A DNA stretch of 64,000 nt, taken from the NCBI GenBank assembly GCA_019423745.1, contig JAHZAV010000003.1, positions 1-64,000 of the forward strand, given 5' to 3'. Below, piece by piece: positions 52,110 through 61,209 of the stretch (its first letter is position 1; every line of letters starts with the position of its first letter). The notes under the pieces are model-generated. The model saw only the letters and a list, made by a program, of their open reading frames with translations. It did no database searches and was not told the DNA's origin. Source of the DNA: Lachnospiraceae bacterium. GTDB lineage: Bacteria; Bacillota; Clostridia; Lachnospirales; Lachnospiraceae. A program made the translations under genes and the position numbers.

Positions 52110-53591
52110 CTAATATGGTACACTTCCGTCTTCTGTGTCCACAAAGATTGTCTTAGAAATCATATACTTCTGAATACCGGCTACTCCAAGTCCGCTTTCT
52201 CTCCATCCTGTTCCCGGTGATTCAATCATGCCTTTACTGAAGTAAGAATTCACATAAATCTGTCCACTGTCAATGGCTTGTGCTACTCTTAAACCTCTCT
52301 TAATATCTTTTGTAAATACTCCTCCCGCAAGACCGTACTTTGTAGAATTAGCAATCGCAATTGCCTCTTCCTCTGTATCAAATGGCGTTACACATACAAC
52401 AGGTCCAAAGATTTCCTCCTGGAAAATGGTCATATCCGGTGTCACATCTGCAAATACGGTTACTGGAACAAAATTACCTTTCTTTAATGTTTCATCCTCG
52501 TAAGGTTCACCTCCGCAGATTAATCTTGCCCCTTCTGCTTTTCCTTTTTCAATGTAATCCCACACTGTTTTTGCGTGATCTTTGTGAATCAAGGTGCTTA
52601 AAGTCGTATTTGGATCAAAACCGTCTCCAGGAACCATTTTTTCTGCTTCCACTTTCAGTTTTGCAAGAAATTCTTCGTAAATGCTTCTGTGCACAATCAG
52701 TCTTGTACCAGATACACATACCTGTCCAGAATTCAAGGTAAATCCCCATCTTCCCCATTTTGCCGCATCATCAATATCTACATCATCAAACATGATATTA
52801 GGGCTCTTTCCTCCAAGCTCTAAAGCGATTTCTTTGACCGTATCTTGAGAAGCACCGATAATACGTCTTCCTGTCTCTGTTCCTCCGGTCATTGCAACCA
52901 TATCTACATCCGGATTTTCTACCAAAGCATTTCCGATTACTGCACCGGAACCGGACAATACATTAATCACACCTTTCGGGAAACCTGCTTCATCAAACAC
53001 TTCTGCTAAAAGAAGCATACTTAAGGATGCCCAGGAAGATGGTTTAATAATCGCTGTATTTCCGGCTGCAAGGATTGCACATATTTTCTGGCATCCCATC
53101 ATAAATGGTCCATTCCATGGAAGAATTTCACCCACAACACCATGTGGATACCACTGAACCATATTAATCGTTTCATGATCAATTGGAACAATCTTTCCCT
53201 CAATGCAGCGTGCCTTACCCGCAAAATATTCAAATGCATCTACACACATTGCACCTTCATAATACATGACACTTCCGAACAACTTTCCACATTCCAATGT
53301 CTCAATACATGCAAATTCTTCCAGTCTTCTCTCCAAAATCTTTCCGGCTTTCAAAAGCAGTTTGCTTCTGTCTTTTGCAGACATTTTTCCCCACGGACCA
53401 TTGTCATAAGCTTCTCTTGCTGCTTTCACAGCTTTTTCTACTTCGCCTTTGCCTGCACGATAAGCTTTAGCAAATGGCTCATTATTTACCGGATTGATAA
53501 TATCAAACGTTTCTCCACCCTCAGGAATTACAAACTCTCCATTAATATAACATTTGTACGGCTCATTTTTTACATATTCTAATGGATTCAT
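52110..53591 (-). CDS. Aldehyde dehydrogenase (NAD+-dependent)
   Basis: About 493 residues of the classical family, which includes betaine-aldehyde dehydrogenase. The general-base Glu is in EIALELGGKSPN (about residue 263); the nucleophile Cys is in NSGQVCVSGTR (about 297); EEIFGPVVCV and YGLAGGVFT follow. It turns an aldehyde into the acid that component B could use. ATG at 53591 is favoured by AAGGAG spacing over the ATG two codons earlier. It is 24 bases before the selenoprotein gene, so the same message. Confidence 0.93.
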   Translation of the reverse strand: MNPLEYVKNEPYKCYINGEFVIPEGGETFDIINPVNNEPFAKAYRAGKGEVEKAVKAAREAYDNGPWGKMSAKDRSKLLLKAGKILERRLEEFACIETLECGKLFGSVMYYEGAMCVDAFEYFAGKARCIEGKIVPIDHETINMVQWYPHGVVGEILPWNGPFMMGCQKICAILAAGNTAIIKPSSWASLSMLLLAEVFDEAGFPKGVINVLSGSGAVIGNALVENPDVDMVAMTGGTETGRRIIGASQDTVKEIALELGGKSPNIMFDDVDIDDAAKWGRWGFTLNSGQVCVSGTRLIVHRSIYEEFLAKLKVEAEKMVPGDGFDPNTTLSTLIHKDHAKTVWDYIEKGKAEGARLICGGEPYEDETLKKGNFVPVTVFADVTPDMTIFQEEIFGPVVCVTPFDTEEEAIAIANSTKYGLAGGVFTKDIKRGLRVAQAIDSGQIYVNSYFSKGMIESPGTGWRESGLGVAGIQKYMISKTIFVDTEDGSVPY

Positions 53592-53614
53592 ATTCATGTC
53601 TCCTTCCCCTGCTC

Positions 53615-53658
53615 AAAAAAAATCAGGAGCCGGAAATGAAATCCTCCGTGCTCCTGAA
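53615..53658 (-). terminator. Hairpin with U-run inside the operon (attenuator-like)
   Basis: On the minus strand CAGGAGC pairs with GCTCCTG, with an inner CGGA/TCCG stem, followed by A and eight T. It lies between the RibF-like and aldehyde dehydrogenase genes, where it could lower or regulate transcription of the reductase genes. Confidence 0.65.
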
Positions 53659-53683
53659 CTGACATACATATTAATATGCTGCT

Positions 53684-54538
53684 TTATTCTACTACGGACT
53701 GAAGCACCTCACGCACTTTCTGGATATCTTTTTGAACTTGCTGCTGTACTTCTTCCAGATTATTAAACTTCTGCACACCTCTCACGAACTGGCGTACACC
53801 CAGGATAATTTTCTTTCCGTAAATATCTCTTGCAAAATCCAGAATAAATGCCTCAATTGTCACATAATCAAAGTCATCAACTGATGGTCTTTTTCCAATA
53901 TTAGTCATAGCTTTGAATACTTCATCATCAATCTGTACACTTGTTGCATACACTCCACTTGGTGGTTTTAATTTATAATCTGCCACCCCAAGGTTTGCAG
54001 TCGGCATTCCTACCGTTCTTCCAAGTGCTTTTCCGTGTTCAACCTTACCGATCATAATGTACGGGTGTCCACATAATTTGTAAATCTGATCGAAATCACT
54101 TTTATCAAACGCTTCTTTTACCTGTGCTGTCGTAATTGCTTCTCCGTCCTCTTTTACAACATCGCACACTACAAGGTCTACTCCACAAGCTTTTGCTGCT
54201 TCTTCTACCTTTTCCATATTAGTATTTGTTGCACCAACCACAATAACCTTAGCGCCAAGCGTTCCAACTAATACATCTTTGATGAATTCTTCTTCTGCTA
54301 TTTCATCTCCGGAGTAGGTGATTACTTCCTCTACTCCTTCGCCTTTGAACAAATATTCTTTCTCTTCTTCTGTTGAAAGCACCTGTCCTTCTTTGGCCCG
54401 GCTTACAATTACAGATGTAAGTCCCTTTTCTTTACCGAGTTCCACTACTTTTTTTGCAACCTCGATGTGTCCCTTATGCACACCATCGAAGTAACCATAT
54501 GCCACACAGGTGTCTTTCATCTCTTTCATGCTGCCCAT
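53684..54538 (-). CDS. RibF-like bifunctional riboflavin kinase/FAD synthetase
   Basis: A 284-residue protein. The N-terminal nucleotidyltransferase domain has GYFDGVHKGH (about residues 14-23), and the C-terminal flavokinase domain has GRTVGMPTANL (about 175), GVYATSV and the VTIEAFILDFARDIYGK segment. The two-domain layout gives FMN and FAD. It lies inside a catabolic operon between a permease and an aldehyde dehydrogenase, so it is probably a second copy rather than the housekeeping ribF; the N-terminal domain is diverged (VVGATNTNMEKVEEAA), and the substrate could differ. Confidence 0.82.
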   Translation of the reverse strand: MGSMKEMKDTCVAYGYFDGVHKGHIEVAKKVVELGKEKGLTSVIVSRAKEGQVLSTEEEKEYLFKGEGVEEVITYSGDEIAEEEFIKDVLVGTLGAKVIVVGATNTNMEKVEEAAKACGVDLVVCDVVKEDGEAITTAQVKEAFDKSDFDQIYKLCGHPYIMIGKVEHGKALGRTVGMPTANLGVADYKLKPPSGVYATSVQIDDEVFKAMTNIGKRPSVDDFDYVTIEAFILDFARDIYGKKIILGVRQFVRGVQKFNNLEEVQQQVQKDIQKVREVLQSVVE

Positions 54539-54562
54539 AATTTTGCTCCTTTGTCCCTCCGA

Positions 54563-55912
54563 TTAGTTTGTTTTTTGTTTATTCTGTCTTATTTTGTAGT
54601 AGATCAGTCCGCAAACATACCATGCTATACTGTATGCCCAGATCTTCCATCCGCCTTTAATAATATCGGGGATGTAGCAGAGAATAATAAGCGCTAATGC
54701 TACTACTGGGAGAACATTTCCGCCCGGAGCGTGGAAAGCACCTTCCGGAAGATCAAATTTCTTTCTAGCCACAAGCAGAGAAATGATATTAATGCTGATA
54801 GTCATTGCAGCAAACAATGCTCCAAAGCTTACGATAGTTGCTGTAAACTGTGGGAAGCAGGCAATAACTACACATGGAACTGTCACTAATAATGCTGCAT
54901 TAAACGGAACTCCTGCATTATTGTTCTTTGCAAGACCTTCCGGCATAAGTCCTTTACTTGCTGCTGCCTGGATTGCTCTGGATGTCAGAGACATAACTGT
55001 AAGCATTGTTGTTAAAAGTGCAAGTAATGCTGCAATAGAAATCAGTTTAGATACCCATGGCAATGCTGCCAATTTAGTAAATGCTGCTGCGTATAATGGA
55101 ATGAACTGCATTCCTGGATTTTCAAGCAGGAATCCTGCTGATACCATACCTACTGTTGCAAGGATAATTCCAAGATATAAGCAGAGTACAACGATCATAG
55201 CGATCAATACGGATCTTGGTACATTTCTGTTTGGATTTTTCACTTCAGATACCATGAAAGCCATAGCTACGATAGAACCATATCCTGTCATGGCTGTTGG
55301 CACCATTGCAAGGAAACCTGTTTTTCCACCGGATCCCTGTGTAAAGAAAGGTACTAAAGTAGAACCGTCCCATGCACCGCTTACAAATGCGATAACGATA
55401 TAGGCAATCATTGTAAGCGCAAGACCTAATACTAATAAATTGTTAACCTTTCCTGCCAATGCAAATTTCATACTGTTGAGAATCAAAATAAAGATAATGG
55501 AACCAACTGCTAAAGGAATCTGCAGTTTTCCAAAAATCGGGAATCCAACGCTTAAATAAGTTCCTACATAAATAGCTGCAAATGAAATTGCAACAATATT
55601 TGCATTGATATATCCCCATGTGGAGATCCATCCCCAAAGACGTCCCTGCTCTTCTGTTTTTCCAAGAGCTTTGGATGGGAATACGAATACACCTCCTGAT
55701 TTTGGAAACCTTGTTGACAATTCTGCACACACTAATCCATAGCACAACATGATTACTGCTGCGATTGCCCATGTAACAATTGCTGATGGACCCGCTGATG
55801 TCATTGTGAGTCCTGACAGAGAAAAGATGGAGCTTCCGATCATTCCTCCTGCTATCATGGCCACACATGTCCAAAGTCCTAATGAACCACCTTGATTGTT
55901 ATTATCTGACAT
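54563..55912 (-). CDS. APC family amino acid/amine permease
   Basis: A 449-residue protein with about 12 membrane segments. The N-terminal SLGLWTCVAMIAGGMIGSSIF is the APC superfamily substrate-binding turn (GGMIGSSIF), and the later GYGSIVAMAFMVSEVKNPNRN matches the family. It probably imports the amino or amine substrate of the pathway. It follows the SorC regulator by 60 bases and precedes the RibF-like gene by 24. Confidence 0.9.
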   Translation of the reverse strand: MSDNNNQGGSLGLWTCVAMIAGGMIGSSIFSLSGLTMTSAGPSAIVTWAIAAVIMLCYGLVCAELSTRFPKSGGVFVFPSKALGKTEEQGRLWGWISTWGYINANIVAISFAAIYVGTYLSVGFPIFGKLQIPLAVGSIIFILILNSMKFALAGKVNNLLVLGLALTMIAYIVIAFVSGAWDGSTLVPFFTQGSGGKTGFLAMVPTAMTGYGSIVAMAFMVSEVKNPNRNVPRSVLIAMIVVLCLYLGIILATVGMVSAGFLLENPGMQFIPLYAAAFTKLAALPWVSKLISIAALLALLTTMLTVMSLTSRAIQAAASKGLMPEGLAKNNNAGVPFNAALLVTVPCVVIACFPQFTATIVSFGALFAAMTISINIISLLVARKKFDLPEGAFHAPGGNVLPVVALALIILCYIPDIIKGGWKIWAYSIAWYVCGLIYYKIRQNKQKTN

Positions 55913-55972
55913 ACTTTCTCATTTATTACATTACTGCAAAGGGAACATGCAATATAATCTTCCTCCTTCCTT

Positions 55973-56926
55973 TTAGGTTAATAACATTTTGGCTGTCTGT
56001 AAGTCCGTAATCAGTACGTTGATATATCCGCCTTTAACTGCCGCTGCAATAGCCTCTGTTTTTCCAGATCCGCCGGCAATTCCGATCCTTACTGGAATCT
56101 TTTTATAGTCTTCCAGCATGATGGAAATGATCCGGTCACGGAATGGCGGCTCTACTGCATTACCGTTGCGGTCAAAAAAGTGGGTACACACTTCTCCTAC
56201 AACATCTTTTGCCCATTCTGTCTGTGTTTTATCCTTAATATCATAAAGTGATATCATATGTTTCCACTGACTGGACGCGGTTCCTATACCAACAACTGCA
56301 ATATTGCATTTTTTAATAATTTCATAGCTTTTTATAAAATATGGCTCATGGGTAAAGGATTCTCTTAGTTTCTCACTGCCAAGAATGATGGGCGCATATA
56401 AAATTGCCGCCTTTGCCTGAAGCTTTTCTGAAAATCTATATACGGTCTCATCTACAGGTGCCGTATCTAATGTCTCTGCAATACCTCCCATCAACTGGGT
56501 AACTGTAATATCTGATGGATAATCTGCATCTTCTGGCAGCTGTTCCACCAATGCAGAAGTACTTCTTCCACGGCTGACTCCGATAATATCATTCTTTTGC
56601 AGGATACTTCTAAGATACCTTCCTCCTTCAATCCCCAATTCTTCTATTTCAAATTCTTTTGCTACTTCATTAATAATTCTAACTTCCTTCAAGCCAAATT
56701 TTTGCTCAAGTTTGGTTTCTAATTCGAGATTACTGCTATCCAGACCTTCTATGTTAATTGTCACAATACCCAATTCAATACAACTGCTCACTATCCGATT
56801 GACTCTCTGGCGGGACATCTGCATACGCTTTGCAATTTCTTCTTGTGTAAGTCCTTCCTTATAATAATAATAAGCAACTCTTCGGTATTCCTGTTTCTGC
56901 TCATCTGTGATACTTTTTCTTCGCAT
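55973..56926 (-). CDS. SorC/DeoR-type sugar-binding regulator
   Basis: A 317-residue protein. The N-terminal helix-turn-helix is LTQEEIAKRMQMSRQRVNRI (residues 25-44); the C-terminal effector domain (about 60-315) has GVSRGRSTSALVEQL, VGIGTASSQWK and IGIAGGSGKTEAIAAAVKGG. Members sense phosphorylated sugars or related metabolites. It lies in the middle of the cluster and probably controls the repeated 41-bp operator at 58979-59019 and 60324-60364. Confidence 0.92.
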   Translation of the reverse strand: MRRKSITDEQKQEYRRVAYYYYKEGLTQEEIAKRMQMSRQRVNRIVSSCIELGIVTINIEGLDSSNLELETKLEQKFGLKEVRIINEVAKEFEIEELGIEGGRYLRSILQKNDIIGVSRGRSTSALVEQLPEDADYPSDITVTQLMGGIAETLDTAPVDETVYRFSEKLQAKAAILYAPIILGSEKLRESFTHEPYFIKSYEIIKKCNIAVVGIGTASSQWKHMISLYDIKDKTQTEWAKDVVGEVCTHFFDRNGNAVEPPFRDRIISIMLEDYKKIPVRIGIAGGSGKTEAIAAAVKGGYINVLITDLQTAKMLLT

Positions 56927-57047
56927 AAATCTATCCCTCCATATCTCATTTAATCAGATTTCTGATAGATTTATTTTACTTCTCAAATCACCCTTTACGC
57001 AACCCCACTTGAATAATTTATAATTCTCTGGCCGTTTCACCAAAAAA

Positions 57048-58079
57048 TTACGGTTGAACTACAATTCTATATGTATCTGGCAAAATTGCCTCTTCAAATG
57101 CTTTCTCAACTTCAGCAAGCGGAACTCTATCTGAAATCAGTTCTGATACGTCTACGATCTTAGCTGACAACAGTCTTGTTGCTGCTAAAAAGTCTTTCTT
57201 CTGCGGATTTACAGTTCCTGTAATAATCTGTTCGGAAGAATGTACTTTATTCGGGCTGATTTCAATCGGTTTGTCCGGATGGAAAGATGTATAGAATACA
57301 GTTCTTCCAAGTTTACCTGTCATCTGAACTGCCTGGTCAGCAAGTGCTGCTACAGGAACTGTACAGAATACCGCATCTGCACCTCTTCCCTCTGTCAGTT
57401 TCTTCACTTCTTCAACTGCATCTACTTTACCGGAATTAACAAGTACATCTGCACCCATCTTCTTAGCAACTTCCAGTCTCTTTTCATCAAGCTCGCAAGC
57501 GATAACTCTTGCACCTTTTAATTTTGCCAGCTGAATATGAAGAGCTCCCATGATACCAACACCAATCACTACTACATCGTTTCCGAGTTCAATCTGTCCG
57601 TTTTCAATACTATGAACACAGCATGCCAGTGGCTCTGTCAATGAAACATGTGTAAGATCTGCATCATCTGCTACTTTATATACATCTTCAGCATTTACCA
57701 TCATATACTCTGCAAGTCCGCCCGGTCCCATTGCACATTCCTGTGTCTCAGCAATAAATGATTTTACACACTGATTTTCATGGCCGTTTCTGCAGTAGTA
57801 GCACTCTCCACAAGAATTCAGCAATCTTACTGCAACTTTATCTCCAGGTTTTACACCTGCAACTTTTTTGCCAACTGCTTCAACTACACCAGCTGCTTCA
57901 TGACCACCTGCAAATGGATAACGATTCATAACTCCCAAATACACTCTCTGCTCCAGTGTACAGATTGCACAGGAATGTACCTTAACAAGTACCTGTTTAT
58001 CAGCTGGTTCTCTCATCTGTGCATCATGAAATCCGATTTTCTTTTCGCCTTCTAAAACTGCTACTTTAAATGTTCCCAT
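57048..58079 (-). CDS. Zinc-dependent alcohol dehydrogenase (medium chain)
   Basis: A 343-residue enzyme of the sorbitol/threonine dehydrogenase kind. Catalytic zinc ligands: Cys in HSCAICTLEQ (about 38) and GGHEAAG (about 59-65). The structural zinc site is complete: CGECYYCRNGHENQC (about 90-104). The NAD fold has GVGIMGALHI (about 175). It oxidises a polyol or alcohol; the substrate is unknown. It is 37 bases after the aldolase gene. Confidence 0.93.
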   Translation of the reverse strand: MGTFKVAVLEGEKKIGFHDAQMREPADKQVLVKVHSCAICTLEQRVYLGVMNRYPFAGGHEAAGVVEAVGKKVAGVKPGDKVAVRLLNSCGECYYCRNGHENQCVKSFIAETQECAMGPGGLAEYMMVNAEDVYKVADDADLTHVSLTEPLACCVHSIENGQIELGNDVVVIGVGIMGALHIQLAKLKGARVIACELDEKRLEVAKKMGADVLVNSGKVDAVEEVKKLTEGRGADAVFCTVPVAALADQAVQMTGKLGRTVFYTSFHPDKPIEISPNKVHSSEQIITGTVNPQKKDFLAATRLLSAKIVDVSELISDRVPLAEVEKAFEEAILPDTYRIVVQP

Positions 58080-58116
58080 TATCTTATCTCTCCTTTAAAA
58101 ATCCAAAGTGTAAATC

Positions 58117-58914
58117 TTAGTAAATTTTGTTCATTTCCTTCATAGCTGCTTCTACACTGCAATCTTCATGGATCAGTTTTGCAATCGCTGCTGTATATCC
58201 TACCGGATTCTCATGTCCCCAGATATTTCTTCCCATAGCGATTCCTGCACCGCCAACTTCCAGAGCATCTTTAATTTCCTGAAGAAGTTGCTCTACTGGA
58301 ACTTTCTTAGCTCCTCCCAAAATAACAACTGGTTTATATGTAGCGTCTACTAATTTTTTAAAGCTGTCCTGATCTCCTGTATATACACTCTTAACAAAGT
58401 CTGCGCCAAGTTCTACGCTCTGGCGGCATGCAAATGTGATATTTTCCGGTGTTCTGGAATCTTCTGCAGGTTCGAAACCTCTAGGCAATGCTTCTGCAAG
58501 TACCGGAACACCCCATCTGTGCATTTCCATACAAACCTTTGTCAGATTGCTAAGTACTTCATTCTCAAATTTAGATCCCGGAAAGCTCATTGTAATTACC
58601 GCATCTGCTCCCATACGTACAATATCTTCTGCTGTTGTCGTGATCTGCATTGGTTTAGATTTATCTCCAAGGAAAGATACTCCTCCGTCTGCTCTTACGA
58701 TAATTCCTTTTCCAAGGAATGAATCTGTCAGATGCTCTGCCATACCTACTGTTGAAAGGAAAGCATCTGCTCCTGCTGCTGCGATCTCTCTAACTAATTT
58801 CTTCGGATTATTCAGTGCAGGCAGTGTATTAAAATTAGCTGCATGATCCATTGCCATAATAAATGTCTTTCCGTCTGAGTTAAAAATGTGATTCATTCTT
58901 GCTGTTGTGTTCAT
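58117..58914 (-). CDS. Class I aldolase, DhnA/LsrF type
   Basis: A 265-residue TIM-barrel aldolase. MAMDHAANFNTL (about 19-30) is the conserved N-terminal stretch; the Schiff-base Lys is in ADFVKSVYTGD (about 175-185); VVILGGAKK and the GGAGIAMGRNIWGHENP phosphate site follow. The family includes archaeal-type fructose bisphosphate aldolase and LsrF. It cleaves or transfers acyl units from phosphorylated sugars; here it probably treats a product of the dehydrogenases. Its promoter region carries the 41-bp block shared with the iron dehydrogenase. Confidence 0.88.
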   Translation of the reverse strand: MNTTARMNHIFNSDGKTFIMAMDHAANFNTLPALNNPKKLVREIAAAGADAFLSTVGMAEHLTDSFLGKGIIVRADGGVSFLGDKSKPMQITTTAEDIVRMGADAVITMSFPGSKFENEVLSNLTKVCMEMHRWGVPVLAEALPRGFEPAEDSRTPENITFACRQSVELGADFVKSVYTGDQDSFKKLVDATYKPVVILGGAKKVPVEQLLQEIKDALEVGGAGIAMGRNIWGHENPVGYTAAIAKLIHEDCSVEAAMKEMNKIY

Positions 58915-58978
58915 TTTCTTACTTCCTTTCTTCCTCTGTATATCATTACATTTGTAACTTTATTTGGTATTTTGTCTG

Positions 58979-59019
58979 TTACTATTGCTCATTCTATATT
59001 CATTTGTAACATTCGTCAA
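58979..59019 (-). promoter_or_regulatory. Promoter/operator block P2 (aldolase unit)
   Basis: A 41-bp block 35/41 identical to 60324-60364. On the minus strand it contains TTGACG, 17 bases, TAGAAT, with AATGTTACAAA inside the spacer and TGAGCAA just downstream. Upstream of the aldolase gene by about 65 bases. Confidence 0.7.
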
Positions 59020-59088
59020 TAATTTATAGCAAAAAAAAATACTTTTTGATAATATTGCATAATTTTCATAATTCATTTTTAGTGGTTT

Positions 59089-60267
59089 TTATACCTGCGG
59101 ATAATTTCCTTCATAACAATCTGTATATAATGCCACTCCCTTTTCTGCCGTCATTTCCGCTGGAGATACAACTGTGGCAAATGCCGGAAGTGAGATTTCA
59201 GCCCACACTTTTGCAGCTTCCATATATTTTTCTCTGTCAATATCAAATTCTTTAAAGCTTGTCTTAAGGTTCAGCCGTTTCATAAGATTGAATAAATGAT
59301 CTATAAGAGCCTGAGTCAATTCCCTGTCTGTCCCTTTATATCCAAGGCGCCTTGCAATTGTGGCATAGGATGAATGTACGCCCACATATTTCATTGTGTA
59401 TGGCAACATAAGCCCGCAAATGTTCCCATGCGCAAATGAAAATGTTGGTCCCGGATGATCATAGGAATGAGCCAACCCTGTACATGAATTCGTAATTGCA
59501 ACCCCTGCAATACCGGAAGCAATATGCATAATTTCCCTTGCTTTTTTCTTTTCTTCTGTCATTTCCCCTTCTTTTGCCGCTGCTTCCAGATTTTCCAAAA
59601 TATCTACAGCTGCTTCAATTGCCATTGATCGAGTCATTACAGAAGCATTCCGTGCCGTACTAGCCTCAATAGAATGCGTCAGCGCATCCAGCCCTGTTGC
59701 TACTGTAATGGATGCAGGCAGCGAATCTGTGGTATCTGCATCCAAAATGGCATAATGTGGAATAATCGTATTATCCAGAAGAAGTTTCTTTGTCTTTGTC
59801 TCTGGATCTATAAAAACAGCACAAGAAGTAGTCTCTGAGCCAGTCCCGCTTGTTGTCGAAACAGCTATATGAACTGCCTTTTTACCAAGAGCCGGTAAAG
59901 AATATGGTATGGTTGCCTCCTCAAAAGTCATATTTGGATTTTCATAAAACAGGTGAATAGCTTTTGCTGTATCAAGAACACTTCCGCCTCCAATTGCTAA
60001 AATCATATCCGGCTCAAATTCCCGAACCTCATCCATATTCTGGAAAATATCTTCAATAAATGGTTCATTACGAATCTGTGCAAGGTAACGAATCTCTGCT
60101 CCTGAATCAGCTGCAAGCTTTTCAATTTTTGCTTTCAGCTGGTCATTGAGGCTTCGTCCTCCGCGGACAACGCCAATCCTTTTTTTGCCCAATGTGGCAA
60201 AAAACTCAATCGATCCCCGTCCTGTAATAAACTTCGGCATTTGAAGCTGGTGATAATTTGGATTCAT
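59089..60267 (-). CDS. Iron-containing alcohol dehydrogenase
   Basis: A 392-residue family III dehydrogenase. GGGSVLDTAKAIH (about 94-106) is the cofactor-binding motif; TTSGTGSETTSCAVF and DALTHSIEAS follow, and metal ligands lie in HSYDHPGP and FSFAHGNICGL (about 265-285). These enzymes interconvert alcohols and aldehydes with NAD(P)H; it might supply the aldehyde to the aldehyde dehydrogenase (inference). It has its own promoter (60324-60364). Confidence 0.93.
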   Translation of the reverse strand: MNPNYHQLQMPKFITGRGSIEFFATLGKKRIGVVRGGRSLNDQLKAKIEKLAADSGAEIRYLAQIRNEPFIEDIFQNMDEVREFEPDMILAIGGGSVLDTAKAIHLFYENPNMTFEEATIPYSLPALGKKAVHIAVSTTSGTGSETTSCAVFIDPETKTKKLLLDNTIIPHYAILDADTTDSLPASITVATGLDALTHSIEASTARNASVMTRSMAIEAAVDILENLEAAAKEGEMTEEKKKAREIMHIASGIAGVAITNSCTGLAHSYDHPGPTFSFAHGNICGLMLPYTMKYVGVHSSYATIARRLGYKGTDRELTQALIDHLFNLMKRLNLKTSFKEFDIDREKYMEAAKVWAEISLPAFATVVSPAEMTAEKGVALYTDCYEGNYPQV

Positions 60268-60323
60268 AATTCAACTCTCCTTTTTGTTATATTTGTAATG
60301 TGCATATTACTTTTGTCTCATCA

Positions 60324-60364
60324 TTACTTTTGCTCATTCTATAATCTTTTGTAACATTTTGCAA
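60324..60364 (-). promoter_or_regulatory. Promoter/operator block P1 (iron dehydrogenase)
   Basis: A 41-bp block matching 58979-59019. On the minus strand TTGCAA, 17 bases, TAGAAT with AATGTTACAAAAG within and TGAGCAA downstream. Further TTTGTAA half sites are nearby (about 60287). The HAD gene diverges from the same intergenic region. Confidence 0.7.
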
Positions 60365-60509
60365 TAGTTTCTTTTTTTATTTCTATTTTTTGATAAGATT
60401 GCACAACTTATCCCTTTCTTTTTTGGCATTTATTTTTCTTGAGTTTTTATACTCCACTGTGCTATGTTGATATTAAACCCTGTAAAATTCTGTAAAGGGG
60501 GCCGATAAA

Positions 60510-61136
60510 ATGGGCTATTCAACCATGATTTTTGATATTGATGGAACATTAACGGATAGTGCCGCTATTATTCTGCATGCACTTCGACAGGCGGTATTGG
60601 AAACAACTGGTAAAGATTACGATGAAAAAGAGCTATCCTTTGCCCTCGGAGTTCCAAGCCAACTTGCAATTAAACATCTGACCGGTGAAAAATGGAAAGA
60701 AGCTGCCTCCATTGGGCAAGCCTATTATGTGGAAGGGTTAAAAAATATACGCCTCTTTGATGGAATTGAAGATACGATTAAAAATCTGCATAAAAAAGGC
60801 ACGCAGCTTGGAATTGTTACTTCCAAGACACGTGCCGAATTTAATCGCTCATTTTTTAATTATCCCATCCACCCTTACTTTACCCACATCATCTGCCGAG
60901 ATGATACTCCTTATCACAAACCTGATCCCCATCCCCTCCTTGCCTGTACAGAGCTTTTTCATGTAACTCCTTCTTCTGTTTTGTATGTTGGAGATACCTT
61001 AGCAGACAGTTCCTGCGCTCAAAACGCGGGAATTGATTTTGCTCTTGCCGGTTGGGGATGTACCGATCACACCGATATTCCTGCTGAGATAGTTCTGCAA
61101 TTTCCAAAAGATTTACTAGAATTGGCTGCAAACTAA
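60510..61136 (+). CDS. HAD hydrolase, phosphoglycolate phosphatase-like
   Basis: A 208-residue phosphatase. Motif I IFDIDGTLTDS (residues 7-17), motif II VTSKTRAEF (about 107) and motif IV YVGDTLADS (about 161) are intact; the cap domain lies between I and II. The family removes phosphate from small metabolites such as 2-phosphoglycolate. AAAGGGGG precedes the ATG. It is divergent from the Grd cluster and shares its promoter region, so it may be co-regulated. Confidence 0.92.
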   Translation: MGYSTMIFDIDGTLTDSAAIILHALRQAVLETTGKDYDEKELSFALGVPSQLAIKHLTGEKWKEAASIGQAYYVEGLKNIRLFDGIEDTIKNLHKKGTQLGIVTSKTRAEFNRSFFNYPIHPYFTHIICRDDTPYHKPDPHPLLACTELFHVTPSSVLYVGDTLADSSCAQNAGIDFALAGWGCTDHTDIPAEIVLQFPKDLLELAAN

Positions 61137-61150
61137 TATTTTTTTACAAA

Positions 61151-61198
61151 AAAATCCCCTGTACTCATAATATTTATAGTGAATACAGGGGGTTTTTC
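61151..61198. terminator. Bidirectional terminator between convergent genes
   Basis: ATCCCCTGTA pairs with TACAGGGGGT around a 20-base loop, A-run on one side and T-run on the other. Confidence 0.85.
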
Positions 61199-61209
61199 TT
61201 TTTTATCTT

